Positions 33,340 through 42,341 of a stretch of 58,338 bases of DNA are shown here, piece by piece; positions within the stretch are counted from its first letter, which is position 1, and every line of letters begins with the position of its first letter. A program made the translations under genes and the position numbers. The notes beneath the pieces are model-generated. The model was not told the origin of the DNA. It saw nothing but the letters and a program-made list of their open reading frames with translations, and ran no database searches. This DNA is from Iamia sp035575815 (GTDB lineage: Bacteria; Actinomycetota; Acidimicrobiia; Acidimicrobiales; Iamiaceae): positions 1 to 58,338 of the forward strand of contig NZ_DATLXO010000033.1 of NCBI RefSeq assembly GCF_035575815.1, written 5' to 3'.

Positions 33340-33450
33340 ATCGTGGTCGGCGGTGAGCTTCGTCGAAGGCGAGGACGTGGCCGCGGTGGTGGAGACTGCC
33401 GAGACGGATGTGTATCTCGTGGGCCACTCCTACGGCGCCAATCTTGTTAG
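33340..33450 (+). pseudogene. Alpha/beta-hydrolase fragment (nucleophile elbow)
   Basis: One frame reads VSFVEGEDVAAVVETAETDV followed by YLVGHSYGANL, the G-x-S-x-G elbow of alpha/beta hydrolases. No start or downstream domain is present. It is a relic between the broken ctaG and the broken acetyltransferase gene. Confidence 0.5.
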
Positions 33451-33483
33451 GAGCACGACCCGTAGGGACGTACGGTCGGCGCA

Positions 33484-33750
33484 GTGATCGAGGTCCGTCC
33501 GCGCACCGCCGACGACCTGCCGGTACTGTGCGAGGTCTTAGCGGCGCAAGCAGTCGCCTCGGGCTACCCGATCCGGTGGCCGTGGTCAGGGCCCACCGAG
33601 GAGTTCATCGTCCGAGACGGTGAGGAGCAGGCCTGGACCGCATTTCTCGATGACGAGCCGGACAGGCCGGTAGGTCACATCTCGGTGGTGCGGGTTGGTA
33701 GATGACATCGACGATGGGATCGCCACCGGTTGGATGACAGCCACCGGCCA
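33484..33750 (+). pseudogene. GNAT acetyltransferase fragment
   Basis: GTG 33484 gives IEVRPRTADDLPVLCEVLAA and WTAFLDDEPDRPVGHISVVR, the first half of a GNAT N-acetyltransferase. The frame stops at 33705, and the next frame continues DDIDDGIATGWMTATGQ before similarity ends. The acetyl-CoA-binding half is absent. From 33751 to 33964 no gene is recognisable. Confidence 0.6.
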
Positions 33751-33964
33751 AGAGTGTGCAGGCCCAGCCACCCTTGATCTCACCACTGCTGCTGCCGACG
33801 CTTCAGCCACTGATCAGCCATCGCATCGACCTGAGTCCAGCTTCGGCTCCACCGCGGCGAGAGACGAGAAACTGAAGACGGACGACTTCCCATGATGCCG
33901 CAGCCCGCCCTCGAGCGGCTGCCGTCACTCCGTCCGGGCCCACGGTAGGAGCGTAGCGATCTCT

Positions 33965-33995
33965 TCACGCCATCAGGCTTTCATCAGGGTTCGCG
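33965..33995 (+). repeat. 31-bp direct repeat copy 2
   Basis: Identical to 20376-20406. It lies immediately before the N-terminally truncated integrase at 34011 and after the broken acetyltransferase region, so it marks a junction. Confidence 0.8.
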
Positions 33996-34010
33996 CCCGC
34001 TGGCTAGTTC

Positions 34011-34895
34011 GTGGCTCCATTCCCGGTTGCGTCCTCGGGCAGATCGAGCACCGACGAGCCCGACCGCCTCGTCCCCCGGGACATCGAGGCCGCCCTCGGA
34101 GCCATGCGCCGCGAGGGACTGAGCCAGAGCTCGATCCATCAGACGTTCACCCTGCTCAACGGCACCTACAAGTGGGCCCGGCGCAACCGGTACCTGACCC
34201 ACAACCCGATGACCGACACCGAGGAGCCCCGCAGCACCGCGGTCCCCCACGAGGTGGTGCCGCCCGACGTCGGGGACCTGCGCCGCCTCCTCGAGACCGC
34301 CCTCGCGCAGGAGCACGACTTCGGGGTCCTGTGCTACCTCGGAGCCGTCACCGGGATGCGACGGGGAGAGCTGGCCGGCCTGCGGTGGGACCGTGTCGAC
34401 CTGGTCGAGGGTCGCATCCGCGTCGAGGTCACCGTCAACGACGCCGGCGGCCAGGTCGTCATCGACAACTTCACCAAGACCCGCAAGACCCGGGCGGTGA
34501 GCATCGACGCCCGCACGATCGCCCTCCTCATCGACCACCGGGACGCCATGGCCGAGCGGGCAGCGATCGCCGGAACCGAGATCGCCCCGGACGGCTTCGT
34601 GTTCATCCACTCCCCCAGCTGCGCCGCCCCCGTCCGTCCCGAGTACCTCACCCGGCGGATGCGCCAGCTTCGCAAGCACTTGGGCCTCGACGCGGCCGAC
34701 ATCGACACCACCCTGCAGGCCCTCCGCCACTGGACCCAGACCACCCTCACCGAGGCCGGCTACGACTCCCGCCAGGTCGCCGCCCGCGGCGGCCACTCCG
34801 AGCAGGTCATGCGCTCCGTCTACGTCCACCGCACCACCGCCGCCGAGGAGCAGATGTCCGCCCACCTCGGCTCGATCCTGACCGACGAGGCGTGA
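34011..34895 (+). CDS. Tyrosine recombinase, catalytic residues complete, N-terminus shortened
   Basis: Up to 294 residues can be read. Part of the core-binding domain remains (DIEAALGAMRREGLSQSSIH, LLNGTYKWARRNRYLTHNPM). The catalytic domain is whole: GAVTGMRRGELAGLRWDRVD (R1), FTKTRKTRAVSID (K), LQALRHWTQTTL (R2 box), RGGHSEQVMRSVYVHR (H and Y). The first 60 or so residues of such enzymes are missing and the frame starts just after the 31-bp repeat, so it was probably truncated there. No good ribosome binding site is visible. It is the third integrase in the island and unrelated to the tRNA-proximal one. Confidence 0.72.
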   Translation: MAPFPVASSGRSSTDEPDRLVPRDIEAALGAMRREGLSQSSIHQTFTLLNGTYKWARRNRYLTHNPMTDTEEPRSTAVPHEVVPPDVGDLRRLLETALAQEHDFGVLCYLGAVTGMRRGELAGLRWDRVDLVEGRIRVEVTVNDAGGQVVIDNFTKTRKTRAVSIDARTIALLIDHRDAMAERAAIAGTEIAPDGFVFIHSPSCAAPVRPEYLTRRMRQLRKHLGLDAADIDTTLQALRHWTQTTLTEAGYDSRQVAARGGHSEQVMRSVYVHRTTAAEEQMSAHLGSILTDEA

Positions 34896-34931
34896 CCAAG
34901 TGCCGTCCGTGCTGGAACCAGTCCCCGGGAG

Positions 34932-35327
34932 TCAGCCTGAGAGGATGTGGCACACCTCGCCGTCGTCGCAGTCGGCAAGGTCGAGGGTCCGACACCGGTG
35001 CAGGAGCTGGTTCAGCTCCGCCTCGAGTGCCGCGAGGTGTTGCTGGCGTTGCTTCACCTCGGCGAGCTTGGTGGTGAGGAGCGCCGCGACGTGGCTGCAC
35101 GGCGCCGTGCCCTCGTCGCGCAGGTCGAGGATCCCGCGGATCTCAGCCAGCGTCAGGCCGGCGGCCTGGGCGGTGCGGATGAACGTCAGCCGACGCCTCG
35201 ATGTCTCGTCATAGATGCGGTAGCCGTTCGGGGATCGCTGTGGCTCAGCAAGAAGCCCTCGCCGCTCGTAGAACCGCACGGTCTCGGGTGGGAGGCCGAA
35301 GGTGTCTGCCAGCTCGCCGATGTGCAT
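34932..35327 (-). CDS. MerR-family metal-responsive activator
   Basis: The protein has 131 residues from ATG 35327 (a GTG nine bases upstream is possible). The N-terminal MerR HTH is MHIGELADTFGLPPETVRFY with YERRGLL. It is followed by a dimerisation helix containing one cysteine (GTAPCSHVAALL) and a C-terminal C-x5-C (ADCDDGEVC). Cysteines at these places are typical of CadR/PbrR/ZntR-type sensors. It should twist the promoter at 35344-35376 on metal binding. It is divergent from a 43-codon frame and an MFS exporter, its likely target. Confidence 0.86.
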   Translation of the reverse strand: MHIGELADTFGLPPETVRFYERRGLLAEPQRSPNGYRIYDETSRRRLTFIRTAQAAGLTLAEIRGILDLRDEGTAPCSHVAALLTTKLAEVKQRQQHLAALEAELNQLLHRCRTLDLADCDDGEVCHILSG

Positions 35328-35343
35328 GCTCAGCACCCTACAG

Positions 35344-35376
35344 CTTGACCTTGATGTATAGATCAGGGTTTACGGT
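35344..35376 (+). promoter_or_regulatory. MerR-type promoter/operator
   Basis: A -35 box TTGACC (35344) is followed after an unusually long spacer of about 18-19 bases by TTTACG. Within the spacer the near-perfect dyad ACCTTGAT-GTATAG-ATCAGGGT occurs. Long spacer plus central dyad is the hallmark of MerR-controlled promoters. It points towards the MFS gene. Confidence 0.68.
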
Positions 35377-35383
35377 CCGGTCG

Positions 35384-35515
35384 ATGGACCGGACCCTGTT
35401 CCACCTCTCCGACCGCCGCACAGCAGGGCGAACGGCGGCTGCTCGACCCGACCGGTGGCGAGCAGCCTGCTGCGCGCCGGAGCACCTTGCTGTAGGGCGC
35501 TCTGATCCTGGGTGA
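35384..35515 (+). CDS. 43-codon leader frame before the MFS gene
   Basis: ATG 35384 begins MDRTLFHLSDRRTAGRTAAA and ends with GRSDPG. It is the first frame after the MerR-type promoter and its stop overlaps the GTG of the MFS gene (GTGA), so it could couple translation to the exporter. It contains CC but no known family. It may be only a leader with no protein function. Confidence 0.4.
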   Translation: MDRTLFHLSDRRTAGRTAAARPDRWRAACCAPEHLAVGRSDPG

Positions 35516-36705
35516 TCCGCCTCCTCGGGACATCTCCGAACTTCCGCCGCCTGTTCCTCGCCAATACCGTGTCGCGGGCCGGCGACGCGTTCAACACGGT
35601 GGCCCTCGTCGTGTTGGTGTTCGATCTGACGGGATCGGGCATCGGGGTGGCTGGAGCGGTGATGTTCGAGGTAGCTCCCGTCCTCCTCCTCGGGCCGCTC
35701 GCCGGCCTCGCCGCCGACCGCCTGCCCCGGCGGCGACTCATGATCGGCGCTGACCTGGCACGTGCCCTCATCGCCCTCGGGCTGGTGGTCGCCGCCGGCA
35801 CCCTCGGCGTTGCCTTCGCCGTCGCCTTCGGGCTCTCCGCGGGCGCCGTCCTCTTCAACCCTGCGGCAGGCTCCCTCCTCCCCGAGGTCGTCGGCGAGGA
35901 CGAGGTCGTCGCGGCCAACTCCGCTATGTGGACCGCTGCGGTGATCGTCCAGATCGCGCTCGCGCCCCTTGCCGGCCTCGTCATCGCCACCGCAGGCGTC
36001 GAGGCGGCCTTCGCCCTCAACGCGGCCACGTTCGCGGCCTCCGCCCTGATCCTGGTCCGCCTCGACGCGGGCCGCACTCCAGCCGACGTCGAAGTGCGGG
36101 GATGGACCGGCGTGCTCGCCGGTGTCCGAACGGTACGAGCCGATCCACTGCTCACCCGGCTCGCCCTGGTCCAGGTGCTGGCCTCCCTGTCGGCCGGCGC
36201 AACCGGAGGGCTGCTGGTCGTGCTCGCCGACCGGTGGCTGGGAACCGGACCCCAAGGGTTCGGGTTCCTCCTCGCGTCCATCGGCTTCGGCGCGGCCCTC
36301 GGGCCCCTCGCGCTGCGCCGCTTCATCCGACCAGGCGACAAGCGCTGGCTGTTCGGGCCCTTCGCCGTCCGAGGGGGCGTCGACCTCACGCTGGCGGCGA
36401 TCCCGAACCCGGTCGTCGCCGCGGGCGCCCTCGTTGCCTACGGCATGTCGACCTCGACCGGCATGGTCGCCTACCAATCCACCCTGCAGACCACCGTTCC
36501 CGCAGAGACCCGGGGACGAGCCTTCGCCTTCTACGACGTGCTGTGGAACACCGCTCGACTCCTGTCGCTCGCCGCCGGAGGTGTCGTCGCCGAGCTCACT
36601 GACGTACGCCTGGTCTACGTCGCCTCCGCCATCTTGCTGCTCGCCGCAGCCACCGTCGGCCTCACGACCAAGCTTCCAACCGCATCACCGGATGAAGGGC
36701 CGTAG
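35512..36705 (+). CDS. MFS transporter (EntS-like exporter group)
   Basis: This 397-residue protein has 12 predicted helices. NTVSRAGDAFNTVALVVLVF and LAGLAADRLPRRRLMIGADL (motif A) mark the MFS_3/EntS-like subgroup, which exports siderophores and drugs. Later, TVPAETRGRAFAFYDVLWNT is the equivalent second-half motif. GTG 35512 follows the leader frame by overlap. MerR control suggests metal or metal-complex export; the substrate is not evident. Confidence 0.85.
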   Translation: MIRLLGTSPNFRRLFLANTVSRAGDAFNTVALVVLVFDLTGSGIGVAGAVMFEVAPVLLLGPLAGLAADRLPRRRLMIGADLARALIALGLVVAAGTLGVAFAVAFGLSAGAVLFNPAAGSLLPEVVGEDEVVAANSAMWTAAVIVQIALAPLAGLVIATAGVEAAFALNAATFAASALILVRLDAGRTPADVEVRGWTGVLAGVRTVRADPLLTRLALVQVLASLSAGATGGLLVVLADRWLGTGPQGFGFLLASIGFGAALGPLALRRFIRPGDKRWLFGPFAVRGGVDLTLAAIPNPVVAAGALVAYGMSTSTGMVAYQSTLQTTVPAETRGRAFAFYDVLWNTARLLSLAAGGVVAELTDVRLVYVASAILLLAAATVGLTTKLPTASPDEGP

Positions 36706-36817
36706 GTGGCCTTCAAGTCCCTAGCGACCCTCGCAGGCGAAGAAATCCGGCTCCCGAGTGGAGACTTCAGCACGCTGCCGCGGCCTAGTAGGTCATGGAG
36801 GCACAGACGGGTGCAGT

Positions 36818-39575
36818 GTGACGACCGGGACCCTCAGCGGGGCCCCCCTGGGGGCCCGTCCGGTGATGCGGGCTACGACGCTGAAGGCTCCGGCCAGCCG
36901 GTTGCCGGGGCTGCTGGCGTACTACGCCGGCCTGGCTGAGGACCGGGCCCGTCCGTCTGGTCCGGGGCGGGGTCCGGTGGACTACTACCTCGACCCCGAC
37001 GAGCCCCCGGGCCGGTGGTGGGGTCGCGGCCAGACCGCCGCCGGCGTGTCGGGCGAGGTGACCGGCGGCGGCCTCCGTGCCCTCCTCGATGGGCGCCACC
37101 CGGGCACGGGCAGGCTGTTGGGGCGCCGCTTCGGGGACTCCTCGGCCCGAGGCTTCGACGCCACCTTCTCGGCGCCGAAGTCGGTCTCAGCGTTGTGGGC
37201 GCTGTCACCGGATCGGTTCGTGCGGGCCGAGGTCCTCGCGGCACATGACACGGCGGTGACCGCCGCCCTCGACTGGTTCGAGACCCACGGGGCGGTCACC
37301 CGCCGGGGCCGCGACGGTGTCGACCAGGTCGACACCCAAGGTCTGGTCGCCGCCCTGTTTCGCCAGCACACCTCGCGCACCGTGGACCCGCAGCTCCACA
37401 CCCACGCCGTCATCGCGGCCAAGGTCCAAGACCCCACCGGGAGGTGACTGTCGCTGGACGCCCGGTTCCTCAAGGTCCAGCAGCGCACCATCGGCTGGAT
37501 CTACGACGCCGCCCTCCGAGCTGAGCTCACCCACCGTCTGGGCGTCAGCTGGGACCAGACCCCGGATGGCCTCGGCGACATGACGTGTGTCCCCGAGGCT
37601 GTGCGCGACCTGCTGTCGCAACGCACCGGCCAGGTCAAGGCCAAGCTCGACGACCTGATCCGACGGTGGGCGGCCGAGCACGACGGGGCCGACCCCGACC
37701 CCCGCACCATCGCCGCCCTCGAACGGGCCGCCGCTATGTCCTCCCGGCCGGCGAAGACCCACGGGGTGGACGGGACGACACTGCACGACACGTGGGCGGA
37801 CCAGGCCAGAGCCGCCGGGTTCGACCCCGACCGACTCGCCAGCCCCGACCTGCAGGGGGTCGCCAGGGAAGCTGACCCCTCCGATGAGGACCTGATCGGC
37901 GCGGCGCTCCGGCGGGTGACCGAGGAGTCCTCGACCTGGCTCCGAGCAGATCTGGCCCGTCACCTCGCCACCCTCCTGCCCGTCCACGCTGGCACCCCTG
38001 CCGCGACGACGGTGGCCCGCATCGATCACCTCGCCGCGCAGGCCGAACAGTGGTGCCAGGGCCTCGCCCCTACCCGGCCCTCGGGGATGCCATGTCGCCG
38101 GGACGGGCGACCGGTGGCCGAGCACGTCACCGACCGGCGCCTCACCACCGACGCGGTCCTGACCCAGGAGCTCGATCTCCAACGGTGGGCCGAGACCCAC
38201 GCGTTCCCTACCCCCGCGGATGTGCAGGACCCGCAGTCCACCGCGGTCGAGGCCATGGCGGGCAACGCCGGCCTCGTAGTGGTTGTTGGCCCCGCCGGGA
38301 CGGGCAAGACCACCGCCACCGCCCGCGCCGTGCACAGGTTGCGCACCGACCGTCGCCCGGTGATCGGCCTCGCACCGTCCGGCAAGGCCGCCGACGTCCT
38401 CGCCGGTCAGTCCCACTGCGAGACGACGACCGTGGCGGGGTTCCTCACCCGCCACACCGACGGACGAACGTCCTCCTGGCCAGCGGGGACCACTGTGATC
38501 CTGGATGAGGCCGGCATGACTGCCACCGAGGACCTCCACCGCCTGGTCACACTGGTCCAGCGCCACCGGTGGCGGCTCGCCGCCGTGGGGGATCCTGCCC
38601 AGCTGCCCGCCGTGGGCCGCGGCGGCGTGTTCGCTCACTGGTGCGCCACCGTGCCCCGACACGTACTGGCGGTCCCGATGCGGTTCGACCAGCAGTGGGA
38701 GGCGGCCGCCAGCCTCGCCGTGCGCACCGGGGACCCCCGGGCCGTCGATGCCTACGACGAGCACGGTCGGCTGCGCAGCAGTCATCCCGCGCTCATCGCC
38801 CGCCAGGTCGCCGATGCTCACCAGCGTCACACCTCCAAGGACCGGACCGTCGCCATCACGACCAACACCGCCGAGACCGCCCGGGCCATCAACACCGAGA
38901 TCCAATACCGCCTCCACCGCACCGCCCGGCCCCGCCTGCCGCTCGCCGACGGCACCCAGGTCGGCGTCGGCGATCGCATCGCCACGTGCCGCAACGACCC
39001 GGACCTGCGCACCGATCGGGGCGTGCAGGTCCGCAACCGGCACACCTGGACCGTCACCGCCCTCGCATCGTCAGGAGGGCTGGTCGTGTCGCACCCTGAG
39101 CGGGGAGCCGACCGTCCCCGGCGGCTACGCGGCTCGCCACGTCGAGCTCGGCTGGGCCGTCACCGGCTACGGCAACCAGGGCGACACCGTGGACGTCGGC
39201 CTCGCGGTCCTCGAGCCCGGCACCACCCGCAAACACGCCTACGTCGCCCTCACCCGAGGCCGCTCCTCAAGTCGCGCTTGGGTCCCCGACCCCTCCGGCT
39301 CCCTCGACCCTGCCGATGCCCTCACAGGGATGATCACCCGCACCCCTGACACCGACTCCGCTCTCGCCACCCGCGCGCGTCTCCACCAAGATGCCGGCCT
39401 TCCCATCCCGACAACCGACCTCGGCAGGGGAACTGCTGAGAGTCCCAGCCCGGACCCAGCCGGTAGGGACCCTGCAGCAATCGAGGAGGCGTCCCTCGGG
39501 GACCGAGTGGCCGCCATGCAGCGACGTCTACATCGACTCGGCGCCCCCGAGACGGGCCACGGTATCCGGCGATAG
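36818..39575 (+). pseudogene. MobF-type conjugative relaxase/helicase (TrwC/TraA-like), nonsense and frameshift
   Basis: The N-terminal relaxase domain has LLAYYAGLAED (tyrosines), FSAPKSVSALWAL and QLHTHAVIAAK (metal-binding HxH). At 37445 a TGA interrupts DPTGR-LSLDARFLKVQQ, where related proteins have a tryptophan, so a TGG to TGA change is likely. The same frame continues with a RecD-like helicase: Walker A VVVVGPAGTGKTTATARAVH and Walker B VILDEAGM. Near 39105 a frameshift moves the last part (RHVELGWAVTGYGNQGDT, HAYVALTRGRS) to the frame ending at 39575. The start is GTG 36818 or GTG 36863. It shows that the island was once mobilised by conjugation. Confidence 0.85.
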
Positions 39576-39697
39576 CGCGACCGGCTCTCCCGATCCCATC
39601 GTCGCGGCCCGACCAAGAGCAAGACATGGGCCCCGGCCCGCCGCGGGTGCGACGCTCCGCCTCGATCGCCGCAGGCGGTTTGTCTGGTGCCCGACGT

Positions 39698-41050
39698 TCA
39701 GAGCATGGAACCGATGTCGGAGCCGACGCTGGGGTAGGAGGCGGTCATCGACTTGAGCTGTCCGGTAGTGAGCCCGAGCTTGATGGCGAGGGCGCAGATG
39801 TTGATGAGCTCGCCGTACTCAGGACCGAACATGTGGGCGCCGACGATGGTGTCGGTGGCCCGGTCGATGAGGATCTTGGTGGCGGCGGTGGTCTCGCCGA
39901 TCCGGTAGTTGGAGTACCAGTCGCTGGTGTCACGATGGCGGACGTCGATGTCGATGCCGGCGGCGCGAGCCTCGGTCTCAAGCATGCCGACCCGGGCCAG
40001 CTCGGGGATGGTGTAGACGACGGTGGCGACCCCGTCGTAGCGGGGAACGGTTGTGTTGCCGTTGACCATGTTGGATGCGGCGACCTTGCCCTCGAACACG
40101 GCGACGGGGGTGAGGGGCATCCCGGGTGTGTCGGCCGAGTCACCGGCGGCCCACACGGCCGGGTTGCTGGTGCTCTGCAGATGGCCGGCAACGGTCACCC
40201 CCTTCGGGCCATGAGCGATGCCGGCAGCCTCGAGGTCGAGACGGGAGAGCTCGGGGACCCGTCCGGCGCCGTGGACGACGAGATCGGTCTCGATGATCTC
40301 CTCGGCGCCGTCCTTCTCGACTGCCACCCGAAGTTTGGACCCGTCGCGGGTGATCGAGGTGATGGCGGTGGCGCGACGTACGTCGATGCCCGCCTGGGTA
40401 CTCCGATCCACGAGCAGCTCGACGAGGTCGGGATCGAACCCCTTGAGGGGTCGCTCACCGCGGTCGATGACGATCGGGAACGCACCGGATCGGACGGCGA
40501 TGTGGGCGAACTCGAACGAGATGAACCCTCCACCGACGAACAGCACCCGGGCGGGCAGGTCGTCGAGGTGCAAGAAGTCGGTGCTGTCGATCAGCAGCTC
40601 GTGGCCGGGGAAGTCCATCGGCCGGGGCCGGGCGCCCGCCGCGATCAGGAAGTGGCGGGCTTCAAGGCCCTGGGCGTCGATGTCGAGCCGGTTCGGGCCG
40701 CTGAACGTGGCCGTGCCGTGCAGGGTCTCGACGCCGTTGCCTGAGAGGTCCTCCTCCACCTTCCGGGGCATCGGGTCGGTGAAGCCGCGCGTATGGCCCA
40801 TGAGGTCGGCCCAGTTGATCGACAGGTTCCCCGCGTCGATGCCCTTGCCTTCGAGGAGGCGGGCGGCGTCGATGATCTCGGCGCCCCGGCGGAGGATCTT
40901 CTTCGGGTCACAGCCCCGCAGTGCGCATGTCCCTCCGTACGGCAGCTCGTCGGTGATGGCGACTCGCCAACCGGCGGCGGCGCACTTGTTCGCAGCGTTG
41001 ATGCCAGCCATGCCGGCGCCGATCACGACCAGGTCGTAGGGATCGCTCAC
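39698..41050 (-). CDS. Mercuric-reductase/glutathione-reductase-like flavoprotein
   Basis: This 450-residue class I pyridine nucleotide-disulphide oxidoreductase has FAD motif LVVIGAGMAGINAANKCAAA, redox pair in GGTCALRGCDPKKIL (C-x4-C) and NAD(P) motif VLFVGGGFISFEFAHIA. A second FAD motif (AAGDSADTPG) and dimerisation domain follow (GAHMFGPEYGELINICALAI). The extra Cys pair at the C-terminus of true MerA is absent, so Hg2+ reduction is not certain; a dihydrolipoamide- or mycothione-like role is possible. GTG 41050 follows GGAAGGAC. It is intact and the last gene before the right att region. Confidence 0.86.
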   Translation of the reverse strand: MSDPYDLVVIGAGMAGINAANKCAAAGWRVAITDELPYGGTCALRGCDPKKILRRGAEIIDAARLLEGKGIDAGNLSINWADLMGHTRGFTDPMPRKVEEDLSGNGVETLHGTATFSGPNRLDIDAQGLEARHFLIAAGARPRPMDFPGHELLIDSTDFLHLDDLPARVLFVGGGFISFEFAHIAVRSGAFPIVIDRGERPLKGFDPDLVELLVDRSTQAGIDVRRATAITSITRDGSKLRVAVEKDGAEEIIETDLVVHGAGRVPELSRLDLEAAGIAHGPKGVTVAGHLQSTSNPAVWAAGDSADTPGMPLTPVAVFEGKVAASNMVNGNTTVPRYDGVATVVYTIPELARVGMLETEARAAGIDIDVRHRDTSDWYSNYRIGETTAATKILIDRATDTIVGAHMFGPEYGELINICALAIKLGLTTGQLKSMTASYPSVGSDIGSML

Positions 41051-42061
41051 AGGGGTGTCCTTCCGTCGGGTCACTTCGCGCACAAAGGGCAGACCTGCCG
41101 AGGGGGAGCCGGAGCCACCGCCTTGTTCTAGCCGCACTCGGTGATGGAGCGCCCCCGGGTCCCCGTTGAGCCCCGGAGGGCGCACCCCGTGTACCACCGC
41201 TGTACCACCGACTGGGCCGAACCCCCCACCGTGCGACGGCATATGACAAGAGCTTGCACGGGCCTGACCAAGGTTTAGGCCGTAATCCCTGGACCCACAG
41301 GGACTAGGCATCACGCCTCGGTTCGCTCATAACCCGAAGGTCAACAAGGCCGCTACGTCCCGCGCCGGAGGAGTCTGTTGACCCCTGGGCTACCTGCGTT
41401 TGCCGAGCCCAGGCAGGCCGCCACTGACGACCCTGATCCGAGGTGGCAACGGCCCCGCTTGAAGGTCACACGAACGACAGAACTTGTGGCCCGGATAGAA
41501 CTGCGATCGCTTCTTCACGTTGCGGCACTTCGCACACTGGATCGGCTTGTCGAGCCTCTGCCTGGCGCCCTGCGGCCGGTTCGAAACGGTTTAGGACGAG
41601 GCAGGGGAGGCGCTGGAAGGTCGAGCACATTGGGCGCTCGTCTCCGCGGTGCGGCGCTCCCACCTGGGGCGCCCCCCAGCCCTTGTTGGCCTTCCACCGT
41701 CGTTGTCGCTGCGGCGGCTGGGCTCGCCTCCGGGCTCGGCGGCGATGCACACCGGACAGGGCTTCAGTAGAGGCTGTCGTCGCCCACACGTGGGACAGGG
41801 AGGAGGGAGCCAACGGGTTCCGTCACGCTTCGACCGACCACGCCCCACCCTTCGAATGCTACCGGTGCATGAAGATGGCCGAGTCTCGGCCCTGACGTTC
41901 GGCCCGGAATCACTCCAGCCTCGAAGCAGCCTGAGCGAAAGGCCCAGGCCGTAGATCCCCCGCCACGGGCACTGTGGTTTGCCGCCTCGGGAGGCCATTC
42001 GACCGACGAGTGGACCGGTTCGCTCTTACACGTCCGTTGTGCATCGACGCACCGACCTCGG
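41051..42061. other. Gene-poor end of the island with a zinc-ribbon fragment
   Basis: No intact gene is evident in 1 kb. Short overlapping frames on both strands lack consistent similarity. A minus-strand stretch (41390-41590) is noted separately. The direct repeat TGTACCACCG occurs twice at 41190-41210. Confidence 0.5.
41390..41590 (-). pseudogene. Zinc-ribbon (endonuclease VII/HNH-like) fragment
   Basis: The frame reads LDKPIQCAKCRNVKKRSQFY and then PGHKFCRSCDLQAG, a CxxC...CxxC ribbon like the N-terminal part of recombination endonuclease VII/HNH proteins. It has no start codon and is preceded by a stop at 41591. It is a likely gene remnant. Confidence 0.4.
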
Positions 42062-42085
42062 CCGTGCCATCCGCGTGCCAGTAGC
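42062..42085 (+). repeat. Putative integrase arm-type site, right
   Basis: The sequence matches 14217-14240 in 23 of 24 bases (GTGCCATCCGCGTGCCAGTA core), 100 bases inside the right att core. Confidence 0.55.
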
Positions 42086-42185
42086 AGTGGCGAGTGGTGG
42101 TGTCGAGCGGTCAGTGTGAGTCAGGGTTGTAGGCCTCGTGACCAGCCCTTATGTCGATTCGCCCTGCGCAGGCGACAGGCCGCAG

Positions 42186-42235
42186 CCTGCTTTGCAAGCA
42201 GGGGGTCGTGGGTTCGAGTCCCATCGTCTCCACCA
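42186..42235 (+). repeat. Right attachment core (50-bp direct repeat copy 2)
   Basis: An exact copy of the tRNA-Ala segment from the anticodon stem to CCA. It has no 5' tRNA half and so is not a tRNA gene. It marks the outer right end of the island. Confidence 0.93.
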
Positions 42236-42289
42236 GAAGGTTCTGTTCGAGCCCGATCTTTTCGGCCGATCGCCAAAGGCTCTGGACCG

Positions 42290-42331
42290 ACGTAGCCAGT
42301 GCGACGTCGGCCTGTATGTCGCTGGCTACGT
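42290..42331. repeat. 10-bp inverted repeat at the ATPase break
   Basis: ACGTAGCCAG (42290-42299) and CTGGCTACGT (42322-42331) form a perfect dyad around 22 bases. It lies between the right att core and the point where ATPase similarity ends. Confidence 0.6.
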
Positions 42332-42341
42332 AGGAGGTCGA

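Larger units (their letters stand above)
14096..42235. mobile_element. Decayed integrative island inserted in tRNA-Ala
   Basis: The segment is bounded by an exact 50-bp repeat of the tRNA-Ala 3' part (14096-14145 and 42186-42235). It has an integrase fragment against the tRNA-proximal end, near-identical 24-bp sub-terminal repeats (14217-14240, 42062-42085) and a MobF-type relaxase pseudogene (36818-39575). This supports an integrative mobilisable or conjugative ancestor. Cargo is dominated by metal regulators and transporters. Many genes are frameshifted or truncated and several insertion-sequence relics lie inside, so it is probably immobile. Limits at the outer ends of the repeats are seen directly; the element class is inferred. 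Confidence 0.85.

Noticed and set aside
41378..41998. Overlapping frames of 110-150 codons on both strands
   Set aside because: No start signals and no similarity except the short zinc-ribbon stretch listed separately.
42186..42235. Second tRNA-Ala gene
   Set aside because: The 5' half of the tRNA is missing upstream of 42186; it is the displaced att copy.
42111..42341. Coding continuation of the P-type ATPase through the att core
   Set aside because: Similarity to ATPases ends at 42342; the rest is chance read-through of the dyad and the tRNA fragment.
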